Position numbers and translations under genes: made by a program. From Saprospiraceae bacterium (GTDB taxonomy: Bacteria > Bacteroidota > Bacteroidia > Chitinophagales > Saprospiraceae), in contig JADJNW010000001.1 of the NCBI GenBank assembly GCA_016714085.1, forward strand, positions 868,001 through 932,000: DNA of 64,000 nt, given 5' to 3'. Below the pieces are notes generated by a model. That model was not told the origin of the DNA. It saw only the letters and a list, made by a program, of their open reading frames with translations, and ran no database searches. Shown piece after piece: positions 46,060-56,200 of this stretch. Numbering within the stretch: position 1 is the first letter of the stretch; each line of letters starts with the position of its first letter.

Positions 46060-47034
46060 ATGAAACTACTAAATTTATTAGTTTTTACCTTGTTTTTTAC
46101 ATCAGCATTTAGTCAGAAGCCGGTTTCTATTATATTTGATACGGATATTGGACCGGATTATGATGATGTGGGCGCGATGGCATTATTACACGCCTTAGCA
46201 GATAAGGGAGAATGTAATATTTTGGCAACGATGGCAAGTAATAAACACTCCAAAATTGCAGCGGTTTTAAATATCATTAATACTTATTTTAATCGCCCAA
46301 ATGTACCGATTGGCGTGGTGCGCGGCAAAGCCATTAATGAAGGTGCTTCTCAGAAATGGGATTCTTTAATTGTAAGTAAATATCCGCATCATATTAAAAA
46401 TAACGATCAAATAGAAGATGCTGTAATATTATATCGCAAAATTTTAGCGGCGCAGCCCGATCATAGTGTGACGATTGTAACGGTTGGTTTTTTGACAAAT
46501 ATGTCGAATTTGTTGGATTCCCAGCCAGATGAAATTTCACCTTTAAACGGTAAAGAATTGATTTTCAAGAAAGTAAAACGGCTCGTGAGTATGGCTGGAG
46601 GTTTCCCGAATTTTAAGGAATTCAATGTACATATGGACGCAGCCGCTTCAAAAAATGTTTTTGAAAATTGGACTACGCCGATTTTATTAAGCGGATTTGA
46701 AATAGGCAATAAAATTTTTACAGGCTTGCCATTAATAAAAAGTAAAATTGAAAACTCCCCAATTAAAGATGCGTTTGCGCATTCCATTCCTCAGCGTGAA
46801 GAAGATAAAAACGGCAGAAAAAGCTGGGATCAGACGGCGGTGCTGGTGGCGGTGCGCGGTTATGAAAAATATTATACGGTGATGCCAGGTAAAATGATAT
46901 GTAATGAAGACGGTAGTAATGCCTGGGATAATAAAGATAGCGGGCATTTTTATTTAGTTGAAAAGAAATCAGTAAATAAAATGACTAAAATTATTAATCG
47001 ATTGATGCTGCACCAACCGAAAAAAATGAAATAA
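46060..47034 (+). CDS. inosine-uridine-preferring nucleoside hydrolase family protein
   Basis: 324 aa with a signal peptide (FTSAFSQ), so it acts outside the cytoplasm. The calcium-binding DTDIGPDYDD motif (about residues 28-37) near the N-terminus, TIVTVGFLTNMSNLL in the middle and a late WDQTAVLVA with Asp match the IUNH fold. Members split nucleosides into base and ribose; exported Bacteroidota members may act on other N-glycosides. The gap to the fucosidase is only 40 bases and contains the TTGTGATA repeat; co-transcription is likely. Confidence 0.9.
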   Translation: MKLLNLLVFTLFFTSAFSQKPVSIIFDTDIGPDYDDVGAMALLHALADKGECNILATMASNKHSKIAAVLNIINTYFNRPNVPIGVVRGKAINEGASQKWDSLIVSKYPHHIKNNDQIEDAVILYRKILAAQPDHSVTIVTVGFLTNMSNLLDSQPDEISPLNGKELIFKKVKRLVSMAGGFPNFKEFNVHMDAAASKNVFENWTTPILLSGFEIGNKIFTGLPLIKSKIENSPIKDAFAHSIPQREEDKNGRKSWDQTAVLVAVRGYEKYYTVMPGKMICNEDGSNAWDNKDSGHFYLVEKKSVNKMTKIINRLMLHQPKKMK

Positions 47035-47205
47035 ATTTTCAGAATCTTGATATTAAAAAAATCAATGATTATTCCGTTAGAGGAAATTCGGTTCATGATA
47101 TTTGTTAATCTTTTGTGAATGATTGGCTTTCTATGTAATATAAGAATTTCTTATCAGACTTTTGCATAGATGACTGATTTACAAAATGAAAGCGACCGAA
47201 TTCCC

Positions 47206-48228
47206 ATGAAAATTTATTACCCGATTATTACATTATTTATAATTAGTTGCATCTGGAGTTGTAAAAAATCTGCTACACATGAATTGGAAGTTAACCGTTA
47301 TCCCGTTCAAATCGGCAAACGCTATGGCTACATTGATGAGCAAGGAAAAGTAGTCATCGAGCCTACGTTTTATAGCGTGGGCTGGTTCAATCAAAATCGC
47401 GCTGTGGCAGAATTAGAGCCAGGGCAAAAGGTAATGATTGATACAAATGGTATAATAATTTTCCAGGATACATCGGGTTATCTGCGCGATGTATTTAGTG
47501 ACGGTTTGATTCGTTTTGATAAGAAAAACGGGGTTTCATGCTTTATTGACAGCCTTGGTCAGGAGCGTTTTTGCCTGAGCGATACCCTGGCCGATTCTGA
47601 TGCTTATTTTAGCGGTGAGCGCCTGCGCGTGCGCTTTCCAGGGCGTCGCTTCGCATTTTTAGATACGCAAGGCAAGGTCGCATTCGAACTCAAGCAAGGT
47701 TTTCCCTCCCCTTTTTATGATGATCTGGCGATTGTTGGTTTTAGCGGGCGCACCTGTTATGTAAATAAATCCGGGCATCGAAAATTTTGTATCAAAGAGC
47801 GCGGTTCTAACTTTAGTGGAGATTTGGCCTTAGTGTTTGGTGATCAAACGAGTTATTTTATTGATAAAAAAGGCAGAAAAAAACTAACGAAATTATCTTA
47901 TGATTCCGTTACACCTTTTATTAATGGCTTTGCTGCGGTGACGAAAAACGGGAAAACCGGCTTTATTAATACCAAAGGTAAAGAAGTAATACCAACTAAA
48001 TATAAAGAAGTACTTTATTTTATAAATAATTCAGTAGCAGTTAAATCGGACAATAAATGGATTTTTTTAAATCATTATAATGAAAAAATTATTACACAGC
48101 ATTTTGATGAAGTGACTGCGCCTGGGTTCGTGGGCGAACTCGCCTATGTACGCTTGGATTCAACCTGGGGATATATCAATAAAAAAGGGCAGTTTGTGTG
48201 GAAAACCGAAACAGAATCTTCAAAATAA
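47206..48228 (+). CDS. WG-repeat lipoprotein
   Basis: 340 aa from ATG 47206; an in-frame ATG 36 bases earlier adds a charged segment and spoils the signal. Lipobox Cys19 (IWSCKK). At least six WG-type beta repeats follow, each with a pattern like RYGYIDEQGKVVIEPTFYSVGWF or KTGFINTKGKEVIPTKY. Such proteins form beta-propeller-like or extended beta structures on the cell envelope; function unknown. The M28 peptidase gene follows after 74 bases. Confidence 0.88.
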   Translation: MKIYYPIITLFIISCIWSCKKSATHELEVNRYPVQIGKRYGYIDEQGKVVIEPTFYSVGWFNQNRAVAELEPGQKVMIDTNGIIIFQDTSGYLRDVFSDGLIRFDKKNGVSCFIDSLGQERFCLSDTLADSDAYFSGERLRVRFPGRRFAFLDTQGKVAFELKQGFPSPFYDDLAIVGFSGRTCYVNKSGHRKFCIKERGSNFSGDLALVFGDQTSYFIDKKGRKKLTKLSYDSVTPFINGFAAVTKNGKTGFINTKGKEVIPTKYKEVLYFINNSVAVKSDNKWIFLNHYNEKIITQHFDEVTAPGFVGELAYVRLDSTWGYINKKGQFVWKTETESSK

Positions 48229-48302
48229 GATAGCATTTGCCAAAGAATTTTTTGGTCAAAATTCTATTTTCACGTTATATCAATAACTCAAATCTATTAA
48301 AA

Positions 48303-49949
48303 ATGAGACAACCCGCTGTTTTACTGTTAGTTATAATTTTAATGTTTGGATTTTTCGCTTGCAAAAACGAAGGATCGCAGGGTTCAGATGATGCACTTAC
48401 CGTTGATTCGACAGAAGTGGAGCGCCATTTAGCGCAACTTGCCTCCGATGAATTTCTAGGAAGAAAGCCCTTTACCGAGGGCGAAACCAAAACCATTGCT
48501 TATTTGCAAAGCGAATTGGAAAAAATGGGATTAGAGCCAGGCAATAATGGTAGTTATTTTCAGGAAGTACCTTTGGTAGAAATCTCGCCAATGCCTGATT
48601 CTACAATGAAAGTGGTCGGCCCGAGCGGTAGTTTTGATTTAAAAATCAAGGATGACTATGTTCTTTATACCCAGCGCGAACAGGAGGATATCCAGATCAA
48701 GGATGCGGAATTAGTGTTCTGTGGTTACGGAATTGTTGCGCCGGAATATAATTGGAACGACTACGCCGATATAGATATGAAAGGTAAAATCGCGGTGGTG
48801 ATGGTCAACGACCCTGGTTTTCAGAATGAAACGCAGGATTCTACTTTTTTCAAGGGCAATATAATGACCTATTACGGTCGCTGGACCTATAAATATGAAG
48901 AAGCTGCAAGACAAGGCGCTGAAGGTGTGTTGATTATACATGAAACAAATGCAGCAGGTTATCCCTGGTTTGTGCCGCGTGGCTCGATGAGTCCTCGTTT
49001 GAATTTGCAGACGCCCAACGGTGGTGCAGACAAATGCGCTATTCAGGGTTGGGTAACGCTGACGGCTGCTGCTGAATTATTCAAAGCTTCCGGAATTAAA
49101 GAGGGACGCTTTTTTGAAAAAGCAAAAACACCAGGATTCAAGCCAATTCCATTGGGTGTAAAGATTTCTACGAATTTGAAAAATCAATTGAAAAAAGATG
49201 TTTCGCAGAATGTGGTGGCTATGATTCGAGGCAGCGAGCGGCCCGATGAAGCGATCATTTATTCCACGCATTGGGATCATCTCGGCGTAGGGCAGGAAGT
49301 GCAGGGCGATTCGATTTATAATGGCGCGGTGGACAATGCCAGTGGTTCGGCGGCATTACTTGCTATTGCAAAAACATTCACGGAATTAAAACAAAAACCG
49401 GAGCGCACGGTCGTATTTTTATTTGTAACCGCTGAAGAACAAGGGCTGTTAGGCTCAGAATATTATGCGCTGAATCCCATTTTCCCGAAGGATAAAACCG
49501 TCGCCAATATTAATATGGATGCTTTGAATCCGAATGGAATGATGAAAGACTTGACGGTCGTGGGCTACGGGCAATCCGAATTGGACGATTACGCCTCCGA
49601 AGAAGCCGGAAAGCAAGGCCGTTATATCCTGCCAGATCAAGAGCCGGAGAAAGGTTTTTATTTCCGTTCCGATCATTTCAATTTTGCCAAAGTCGGCATT
49701 CCCGCGCTGTATGCTTCAGGTGGTTATGACCATATTACTAAAGGCAAGGAATACGCACGCGGCAAAGCGGATGAATTCACTGCCAACAACTATCACCAGC
49801 CCAGCGATGAATACACGCCTGGCGCTTGGGAACTTTCGGGCATTTTGCAAGATGCGCAATTATTCTTCAACATCGGTAAGCGATTAGCAAGTGAAAAAAC
49901 TTTTCCGAAATGGAAAGAAGGATCGGAGTTTAAGAGTTTAAGGAACTAA
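48303..49949 (+). CDS. M28 family zinc aminopeptidase, lipoprotein with PA domain
   Basis: 548 aa from ATG 48303, which gives a lipobox with Cys20 (GFFAC); an earlier frame start at 48237 is not a signal peptide. A protease-associated domain (~100-260) is inserted before the catalytic core. The two-zinc site of M28 is complete: His323 (THWDHLG), Asp344 (GAVDNASG), Glu378-Glu379 (TAEEQG), Asp406 (NMDALNP) and His458 (RSDHF). It is a surface or periplasmic aminopeptidase for peptide scavenging. Probably co-transcribed with the WG-repeat gene. Confidence 0.93.
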   Translation: MRQPAVLLLVIILMFGFFACKNEGSQGSDDALTVDSTEVERHLAQLASDEFLGRKPFTEGETKTIAYLQSELEKMGLEPGNNGSYFQEVPLVEISPMPDSTMKVVGPSGSFDLKIKDDYVLYTQREQEDIQIKDAELVFCGYGIVAPEYNWNDYADIDMKGKIAVVMVNDPGFQNETQDSTFFKGNIMTYYGRWTYKYEEAARQGAEGVLIIHETNAAGYPWFVPRGSMSPRLNLQTPNGGADKCAIQGWVTLTAAAELFKASGIKEGRFFEKAKTPGFKPIPLGVKISTNLKNQLKKDVSQNVVAMIRGSERPDEAIIYSTHWDHLGVGQEVQGDSIYNGAVDNASGSAALLAIAKTFTELKQKPERTVVFLFVTAEEQGLLGSEYYALNPIFPKDKTVANINMDALNPNGMMKDLTVVGYGQSELDDYASEEAGKQGRYILPDQEPEKGFYFRSDHFNFAKVGIPALYASGGYDHITKGKEYARGKADEFTANNYHQPSDEYTPGAWELSGILQDAQLFFNIGKRLASEKTFPKWKEGSEFKSLRN

Positions 49950-50034
49950 TAAGGATTGAGGATTGATGGATGGTAGCGTGATAGGATAATCTTAAATTTT
50001 ATAAAAGGTGAATAGGGAATAGTTGCAGAAAACA

Positions 50035-50622
50035 TTAACGATTATCAATATCTTTAAGCCAGAAGCGAAGCGTTTTAGGCGTTTCGTTAGGTTGGTTTAA
50101 GTCTTTCCAACTTATTTGGCAGAAGAAATCCGTCGGTCGGTAGCCCATGCTTTTCCAAAATTCATCGGGAGCGATGTAATTGGGGGGGTATTCTACTGGG
50201 CGTTCAATATTGCAAAAGGTAACAAAATCGTACCATCCCAAGCTTTTTGCACGTTCTTCTCGTGTCTGAAAAAATGCTTTACCGATGCCTTGTCCGCGAT
50301 GCGTTTTTCGAATGATGGATTCTCCCAGGTAGTAAATCCGGTCAATGTCATACCCTTTTTCCAGGTAGGGCTGTTGAACGTTGAGCGTTTGATAACGGAG
50401 CGGTAAGCCCGTGGCTGCGCCCACCAGTTTGCCACCGTCAAAGGCCATGACAATCGCATTTTCCGGCGATTCAATCAAGGTTTGCAAGTATTTTTCTTCG
50501 TAATCCATCGAACCATCATAGAGGTAAGGAAAATCCTTGAATAGTTCGATGCGTAGCCGGGCAAGTTCTTCCGCGTATAAAGCGGCTTGCCCTGTGTGAA
50601 AAGTTTGGATTAAGATAGCCAT
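50035..50622 (-). CDS. GNAT family N-acetyltransferase
   Basis: 195 aa, cytoplasmic. The acetyl-CoA binding motif A is visible as RGQGIG at 109-114 after strand YYLGESIIR. Other marks are the N-terminal ALYAEELARLRIELFKDFPYLYDG and KLVGAATGLPL (beta-4). Substrate unknown. The gene is divergent from the marR gene, and a 28-bp perfect palindrome lies between them, 100 bases from its start, so it may be under MarR control. Confidence 0.9.
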   Translation of the reverse strand: MAILIQTFHTGQAALYAEELARLRIELFKDFPYLYDGSMDYEEKYLQTLIESPENAIVMAFDGGKLVGAATGLPLRYQTLNVQQPYLEKGYDIDRIYYLGESIIRKTHRGQGIGKAFFQTREERAKSLGWYDFVTFCNIERPVEYPPNYIAPDEFWKSMGYRPTDFFCQISWKDLNQPNETPKTLRFWLKDIDNR

Positions 50623-50722
50623 AGTTAAAGATTTATTGATTCAATCTCTTAATTTACTGCATTTTATCAAAAAAAGCAATGCCAATTAGCGCATCACTTC
50701 TGTTGAAGGAGAACTATTTCTA

Positions 50723-50750
50723 TTTTTTTAGTGTTTAAACACTAAAAAAA
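50723..50750. promoter_or_regulatory. 28-bp perfect palindrome, probable MarR operator
   Basis: Fourteen-base arms centred between 50736 and 50737, with core TAGTGTTTAAACACTA and A/T-run ends. It lies 37 bases before the marR promoter core and between two divergent genes. MarR-family dimers bind palindromes of about this core length. Confidence 0.65.
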
Positions 50751-50787
50751 TATTCAATAATCTTCCTGATACTCACGGTTTTAGGGC

Positions 50788-50795
50788 TAAATTTG
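50788..50795 (+). promoter_or_regulatory. marR promoter core TAAATTTG
   Basis: Exact TAnnTTTG match. The predicted start site is about 50802, so of the in-frame starts (GTG 50795, ATG 50804, ATG 50834) only 50834 leaves a leader. Confidence 0.55.
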
Positions 50796-50833
50796 TGCAT
50801 TTTATGGATACCTCGTTTCTAACCGCCAGTACA

Positions 50834-51283
50834 ATGAAAATAGAAGACGCCATCAGACAAAAGCGACCTTTTCGCAACGCCTATCAAAGAACGGTTGTCA
50901 ACCTGATTTATACAACCAATTGGCTCACCGATCATATCCGCGAGCATCTCAAGCCTTTTGGCATTACCATTCAGCAATACAATGTACTCCGAATTTTGCG
51001 CGGCGCCGGAAAACCCATTTCCACTTCTGACATCCGAGATCGCTTGCTCGATAAAATGGCCGATACCTCCAGGATGGTGGATCGCCTTTGCCAAAAAGGC
51101 TTGGTGATACGCACCGTTTGCCCTGGCGATAAGCGCCTGGTGGACGTCACTTTGAGTGAAGATGGCGAAAAGCTATTAGCCGAAATTGACAAAATGGATG
51201 CGCAAATGGATGCGGTAGCCCGCAATCTGTCTGAAGAGGAAGCTGCTCACCTAAGCGAATTGTTGGATAAGTTGAGAGGCTAA
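50834..51283 (+). CDS. MarR family transcriptional regulator
   Basis: 149 aa from ATG 50834. It is a winged-helix protein: LKPFGITIQQYNVLRILRGAG, the recognition segment STSDIRDRLLDKMADTSRMVDRL and the wing GLVIRTVCPGDKRLVDVTLSEDG. C-terminal helices make the dimer interface. MarR regulators are usually repressors of adjacent or own genes, released by small phenolic or oxidative signals. The palindrome at 50723-50750 is the likely autoregulatory site. Starts at 50795 or 50804 would add a short unstructured segment. Confidence 0.92.
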   Translation: MKIEDAIRQKRPFRNAYQRTVVNLIYTTNWLTDHIREHLKPFGITIQQYNVLRILRGAGKPISTSDIRDRLLDKMADTSRMVDRLCQKGLVIRTVCPGDKRLVDVTLSEDGEKLLAEIDKMDAQMDAVARNLSEEEAAHLSELLDKLRG

Positions 51284-51393
51284 GCGTTGCTGGCTTCTTG
51301 ATGTTGGCTTCTCACTTCCGAATTCCCAGTTCCGACTTCCGAATTCGTTCCAAAGTCGCCACGAATTTTTTTATAAAAATTCTTTTAAAATAA

Positions 51394-51426
51394 TTTGTTG
51401 ATAAAACAGATTTGTTTTATCTTGCA
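51394..51426 (+). promoter_or_regulatory. promoter with embedded operator upstream of the S24 repressor
   Basis: TTTG (51394-51397), 21 bases, TATCTTGC (51419-51426), close to the consensus. Between them lies a perfect inverted repeat, GATAAAACA (51400-51408) / TGTTTTATC (51413-51421) with a 4-base spacer. This is a classic position for a repressor operator blocking its own promoter. Confidence 0.65.
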
Positions 51427-51468
51427 ACCAAATTATTGAAAATTGTTTTAAACAAAAAACTATAGGCC

Positions 51469-52203
51469 ATGATTCGTGATGACCGTCGGCAGTTAAATGA
51501 TCGTTTTATCAGAGTATTTGAGTTATTGGAAGAGCGCGGAGTGATTGTAAAAAATGACCGCGGAGGCAAAGGCATGGGTGATTTTGCTGAGAAAATCCTT
51601 GGTAATCGTGCTTATGGGCATATCATTCGCGCTTATTTGAATCCTGATGACAAACGTTGTATTGACTATCGGCAGGCGCGTATTCTTTGCCAAGAGTACG
51701 GCGTCAATGAATCCTATCTGGTAGATGGCATCGGCACACCCTTTGGTTTTGACCTTCCTCAGGAAAAAGCAGATAGTAATGTTGGCAGAAACAGAGGAAA
51801 TATACTATTCACAACTGTCGAGGCCTTCGCGGGTACAGCGGTAGAAGCTGGCGGTTTTCAAGTAGAAGACAATGATTATTTCAATATTCCAGGTTTGTCC
51901 GGTGGCGGGCTGGTAGCTTTCCCGATCAATGGAAACAGTATGGAACCGATCATTCAAAATGGGGATATTGTGATTTGCAAAGAAATCAGTGGCTTGAATG
52001 AAATAAGAGATAATAAAATATATGCAGTCAAGAGCAACAGCTCTTTGTGGGTAAAATTTGTACAGAAAATCCAGGATAAAAAAGGACGCATAACACATCT
52101 GAAGCTGATCTCCGCAAACCACTTGGAACACGATCCATTTGAAGAAGAAGTGAATGAATACACGCGCTTGTATCAGGTGATCCGCCGCATCAGCGATTTA
52201 TAA
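51469..52203 (+). CDS. S24 (LexA/CI-like) repressor with XRE-type DNA-binding domain
   Basis: 244 aa. Residues 1-100 are a helical DNA-binding part (RQLNDRFIRVFELLEERG ... YGHIIRAYLN ... CQEYGVNESYLVDGIG). Residues ~110-240 are an S24 self-cleaving domain with Ser157 in NGNSMEP and Lys196 in LWVKF as the likely Ser-Lys dyad. It is a transcriptional repressor possibly inactivated by autocleavage during stress or DNA damage. No phage genes or umuDC neighbours are seen, so it is a chromosomal regulator of unknown targets. Autoregulation is indicated by the operator in its promoter. A terminator follows. Confidence 0.9.
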   Translation: MIRDDRRQLNDRFIRVFELLEERGVIVKNDRGGKGMGDFAEKILGNRAYGHIIRAYLNPDDKRCIDYRQARILCQEYGVNESYLVDGIGTPFGFDLPQEKADSNVGRNRGNILFTTVEAFAGTAVEAGGFQVEDNDYFNIPGLSGGGLVAFPINGNSMEPIIQNGDIVICKEISGLNEIRDNKIYAVKSNSSLWVKFVQKIQDKKGRITHLKLISANHLEHDPFEEEVNEYTRLYQVIRRISDL

Positions 52204-52329
52204 GCAACATTTTTGTTGAAACAAGATATTGGTTTTTGTTTGAAAATAGCTTTTGCTCGTTTTCAGAATGGAATATTATTATCATCCAGATTAAAATAAA
52301 GAATTATCCTGCTGTTTTTTGATTATTGC

Positions 52330-52364
52330 CTCCCGGTGCGTTCTTCGCGCGGGAGTTTTTTTTT
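52330..52364 (+). terminator. rho-independent terminator after the S24 repressor gene
   Basis: CTCCCG (52330-52335) / CGGGAG (52350-52355) with an inner GCG/CGC pairing, followed by nine T. Confidence 0.88.
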
Positions 52365-52394
52365 CATTAAGCATTCATTATCAATCTATTAGTT

Positions 52395-53138
52395 TTAAGT
52401 TGAGATTCTTTGGCGCATAGCCTCATACAAAATAATCCCCGTCGCTACCGAAACATTAAAAGAATCCGTCGTGCCCACTTGTGGAATAATGAACAATTCA
52501 TCCGCTTTTCGCAATAAAGCCGATTGAACACCCTCCCCTTCCGAGCCAATAATAATCGCCATTGGTTGTGTAAAATCCATTTCAAAAACCGCTTTTTCAG
52601 CTTGCAAATCCGACGCAAATACCTGAATACCCGAAAGTTGCAATAATTCCACCGCTGCCATAATGCTCGTTTCACGGCATACCGGAATCTTGGACAAAGC
52701 CCCTGCGGAGGTTTTCATCGCGTCAGCATTGATTTGAGCGCTGCCCTTGAGCGAAGTGACAATCGCCTGTGCACCAGCCAGTTCTGCGGAGCGAGCGATC
52801 GCGCCGAAATTGCGCACATCGGTCACGCCATCGAGTAGTACCAACAGTGGTGTCTGCGAACGCTCGAAAATACCCGGCAGCACATCTTCCAATTTATAAT
52901 ATGGTACAAGCGAGATAAATCCTACAATACCTTGATGATTGCCACGTACTATTTTATTGAGTTTTTCTTTGGGAACAACCTGCACCGGGAAACCATGCAT
53001 TTTGCTCAATTGGCGGATTTCTTTTTCCAAATCCCCACGCGTACCTTGCTGCAAGAGCAATTTGTCAATCGTTTTGCCTGATTCGATTGCATCCAGCACC
53101 GGGTGTCGCCCATAAATCAAGAGGTTTTGTTCTTCCAT
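52395..53138 (-). CDS. rlmB: 23S rRNA (guanosine-2'-O-)-methyltransferase RlmB-like (SpoU family)
   Basis: 247 aa from the ATG at 53138 (MEEQNLLIYGRHPVLDAI); seven extra residues from 53159 are unlikely. The N-terminal substrate-binding domain (LIYGRHPVLDAIES ... GNHQGIVGF) is followed by the SPOUT knot with its three motifs: NFGAIARSAE at 110-119, IIGSEGEGV, and DSFNVSVATGIILYEAMRQ. It methylates the 2'-OH of a 23S rRNA guanosine in the cytoplasm. TrmH-type tRNA methylases share the fold, but the N-terminal domain points to the RlmB group. Confidence 0.9.
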   Translation of the reverse strand: MEEQNLLIYGRHPVLDAIESGKTIDKLLLQQGTRGDLEKEIRQLSKMHGFPVQVVPKEKLNKIVRGNHQGIVGFISLVPYYKLEDVLPGIFERSQTPLLVLLDGVTDVRNFGAIARSAELAGAQAIVTSLKGSAQINADAMKTSAGALSKIPVCRETSIMAAVELLQLSGIQVFASDLQAEKAVFEMDFTQPMAIIIGSEGEGVQSALLRKADELFIIPQVGTTDSFNVSVATGIILYEAMRQRIST

Positions 53139-53293
53139 TCGCATCATTCTAAAGAACAAAAATACACTTAATTGTCGGGCAACGGGTATTTTTTATAAAG
53201 CCCAATCCTCATTCTATCCGTCTTTTTTGAATACTTTTGAAACCTAATTCCAAAAACAATTAACCGATAGGTGTTCAGAAAATGTGTGTTAAC

Positions 53294-56200
53294 ATGAATA
53301 AACTTTTTACCAAAGCATTGATATTGCTTGCAATTTGGGGGATTATCACTCCAAGTATTCACGCCCAAAAACAAACTCCGCTCGACATTGCTCTGCGCTA
53401 CATGGAGCAAAATTTTGAAAAGTGGCAATTAGAGAAGTCCGACATCGCTGATATGGCGGTCAATAATGAATATCAAACCAAGCATAATGGCGTCACGCAT
53501 CTTTATTTGATGCAGCGCCACCAGAACATCCGCGTGTACAATGCTATTGCAGGCGTTCACATCACTTCGGATGGCAAAGTGGCATTTGCGACGAATCGCT
53601 TTATCCCGAATTTGCAAAGCAAAATAAATGCGACTGTGCCTTTGCTGACAGCAGAGCAAGCCATTCTCAAAGCCGCAACAGCACTGCGATTGCCAGGAAA
53701 AGCTGCACCAGTTTATCTATCCAAAACAGAAAAAGGAGAATTGATTTTTGAAGATAAAACAATTTCACGTTCTCCAATCAAAGTGCAATTGATGTATCAG
53801 CCCATGCCGGATGGATTAGTGCGCTTGGCTTGGGATTTAAATATTGAAGAATTGGAAACCTCCGATCACTGGAGCGTGCGGATTGACGCGCTAAACGGGG
53901 ATTTGCTGAGCAAAGATAATTGGACAGTGTATTGTCATTTTGATGATACGGCACATGAGCATGGCGATGATTGCAATGAAGATAACTTCGTATCGGTGAA
54001 GCAAGCTGTTCAGCAGCAAAATCTATTTCCAAACGATGGAGCGAGTTATAATATATATGCATTCCCAACGGAAAGTCCGATTCACGGCGATCGACAAATT
54101 ATTGTAAATCCAGCGGATCCGGTGGCTTCTCCGTTCGGCTGGCACGATACCAATGGACAAATTGGTCCAGAATACACGATTACGAGAGGTAACAACACGC
54201 ACACTTTTGCTGATAAGCAAGGAAATAATGTTTCTGCGAATGATGAGCCAAACGGAGGAGCAACTTTGATCTTTAATTTCCCTTTCAATCAAGCATCAGA
54301 GCCATCAGGATATAGCGATGCTGCTACGACCCAGTTGTTTTATTTGAATAATTTTATGCATGATTTTACTTATCAGTATGGATTCGATGAGTCTGCAGGT
54401 AATTTCCAACAAAATAATTACGGAAACGGTGGTAGTCCCTCGGATTATGTAATCGCGCAATCGCAAGATGCGAGTGGCAACAATAACGCCAATTTTTCAA
54501 CGCCACCCGATGGTGCTAATGGTAGGATGCAAATGTTTCTTTGGAATAGAGGTGGTAGTCAATTACTGACAGTGACCACTCCAGAGGCAATCGCCGGAGG
54601 TTATGAAACAGGTACAGCAAGTTTCGGCCCTACTATTGGAAGTACCCCCATAACAGGGCAAGTCGTAGCCGCTTTTGACAATAGCGGTGCGCCAAATCAA
54701 GCTTGCGGTGCAATCGTTAATGCCAGTCAAATAGCAGGAAAAATTGCTTTGATCGATCGTGGTAACTGCTTTTTTGAAGAAAAGGTCAGCAATGCGCAAA
54801 GAGCCGGCGCAATCGCTGTCATTATTTGCAATTTTGAAAATAATACCATTGCAATGGGCAATGTTGCTTCGGTGCCAGATCCAACTATTCCCTCGGTGAT
54901 GGTAGGCTCGTCCGATTGTCAATTGATTCGTTTGAATCTGGATAAAGGTGTTACTGTGACCTTGCAAACATCCAGTGCTGAGGGGCCTGTCCGAGTGGAT
55001 GGCTCGTTCGATAATGGCATTGTAGCGCACGAATATGGACATGGTATCTCTACACGCCTCACAGGCGGGCCGGCGATATCCAGTTGCTTGGTTAACGACG
55101 AAGAAATGGGCGAAGGATGGAGCGATTTTTTTGCGTTGGTAACAACTGCAAAACCTGAAGACGCCCAGAAAGCAAGGGCTATCGGCGCTTATGCCTGGAA
55201 TCGGGACATCAATGGCAAGGGCTTCCGACGGCTACCTTATTCTACCGATATGAGCATCAATAACCAGACTTATGACGATATTATCGGCGCAGCCGTGCCA
55301 CATGGCGTTGGTGAGGTTTGGGCAGGTGTACTCTGGGATTTGTTTTGGAAAATGGTGGAATTATATGGCTGGGATGATGATATATATAATGGTACAGGAG
55401 GTAATAATAAAGCAATCCAATTGGTCATGGATGGCATGAAGCTGCAAAGCTGCAATCCCGGTTATTTGGATGGCCGGGATGCGATAATTGCGGCTGATTT
55501 TATTAATAATAATGGCGATAATGAATGCTTGATCTGGGAAGTATTTGCGCGGCGAGGACTTGGCTATGATGCATTACAGGGGTCTCCTTTAAATCCTTAT
55601 GATGGACGTGCCGGATTTGCCACTTTACCAGAATGTATCAAAACGCTTAAAATTGCGAAAGCCGCAACGCCATTGATCGAAGCGGGCGATGAAATCACTT
55701 ATACCTTGACGGTGACCAATCATAAAGAAGAAGCTGCAAGTGGCGTCGTTGTGACTGACGAGTTGCCGGAAGGTACTGCTTATTTAGCAGGCTCCGCAAT
55801 AGGCGACGCTCAGGTTAGTGTTGAAAATGGAATGATTCGATTTGAAATTGGGAATTTGCCATCAGGACAAGAGCGCGTTTTCAGCTATAAAGTGAGTACT
55901 TCCCTGACAAATCGATCCTTTAGGCTTTATTTCGATGACATGGAAAGCGGTTTCACCAATTGGCTCAACGATGTTTTTGAAGGTGCAGACGTGTGGGATG
56001 TTGTTGATAGTATAGCTTATAGTGGCAGCAAATCCTTATTTGTGCCCAATACTGTGCGCGAAAATGATCAAATTGCAGTGATGTTAGAACCTTATTTAGT
56101 GACTGGTAATCAACCTGTTCTGCATTTTGTTCATAATTATAATACCGATCCCGGCTTGGACGGTGGCATTCTGCAAATCTCAACAGATAATGGCATTAGT

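Noticed and set aside
51469..52203. Prophage remnant around the S24 repressor
   Set aside because: Neighbours are housekeeping genes (rlmB, marR, GNAT), with no integrase, structural genes or attachment-like repeats.
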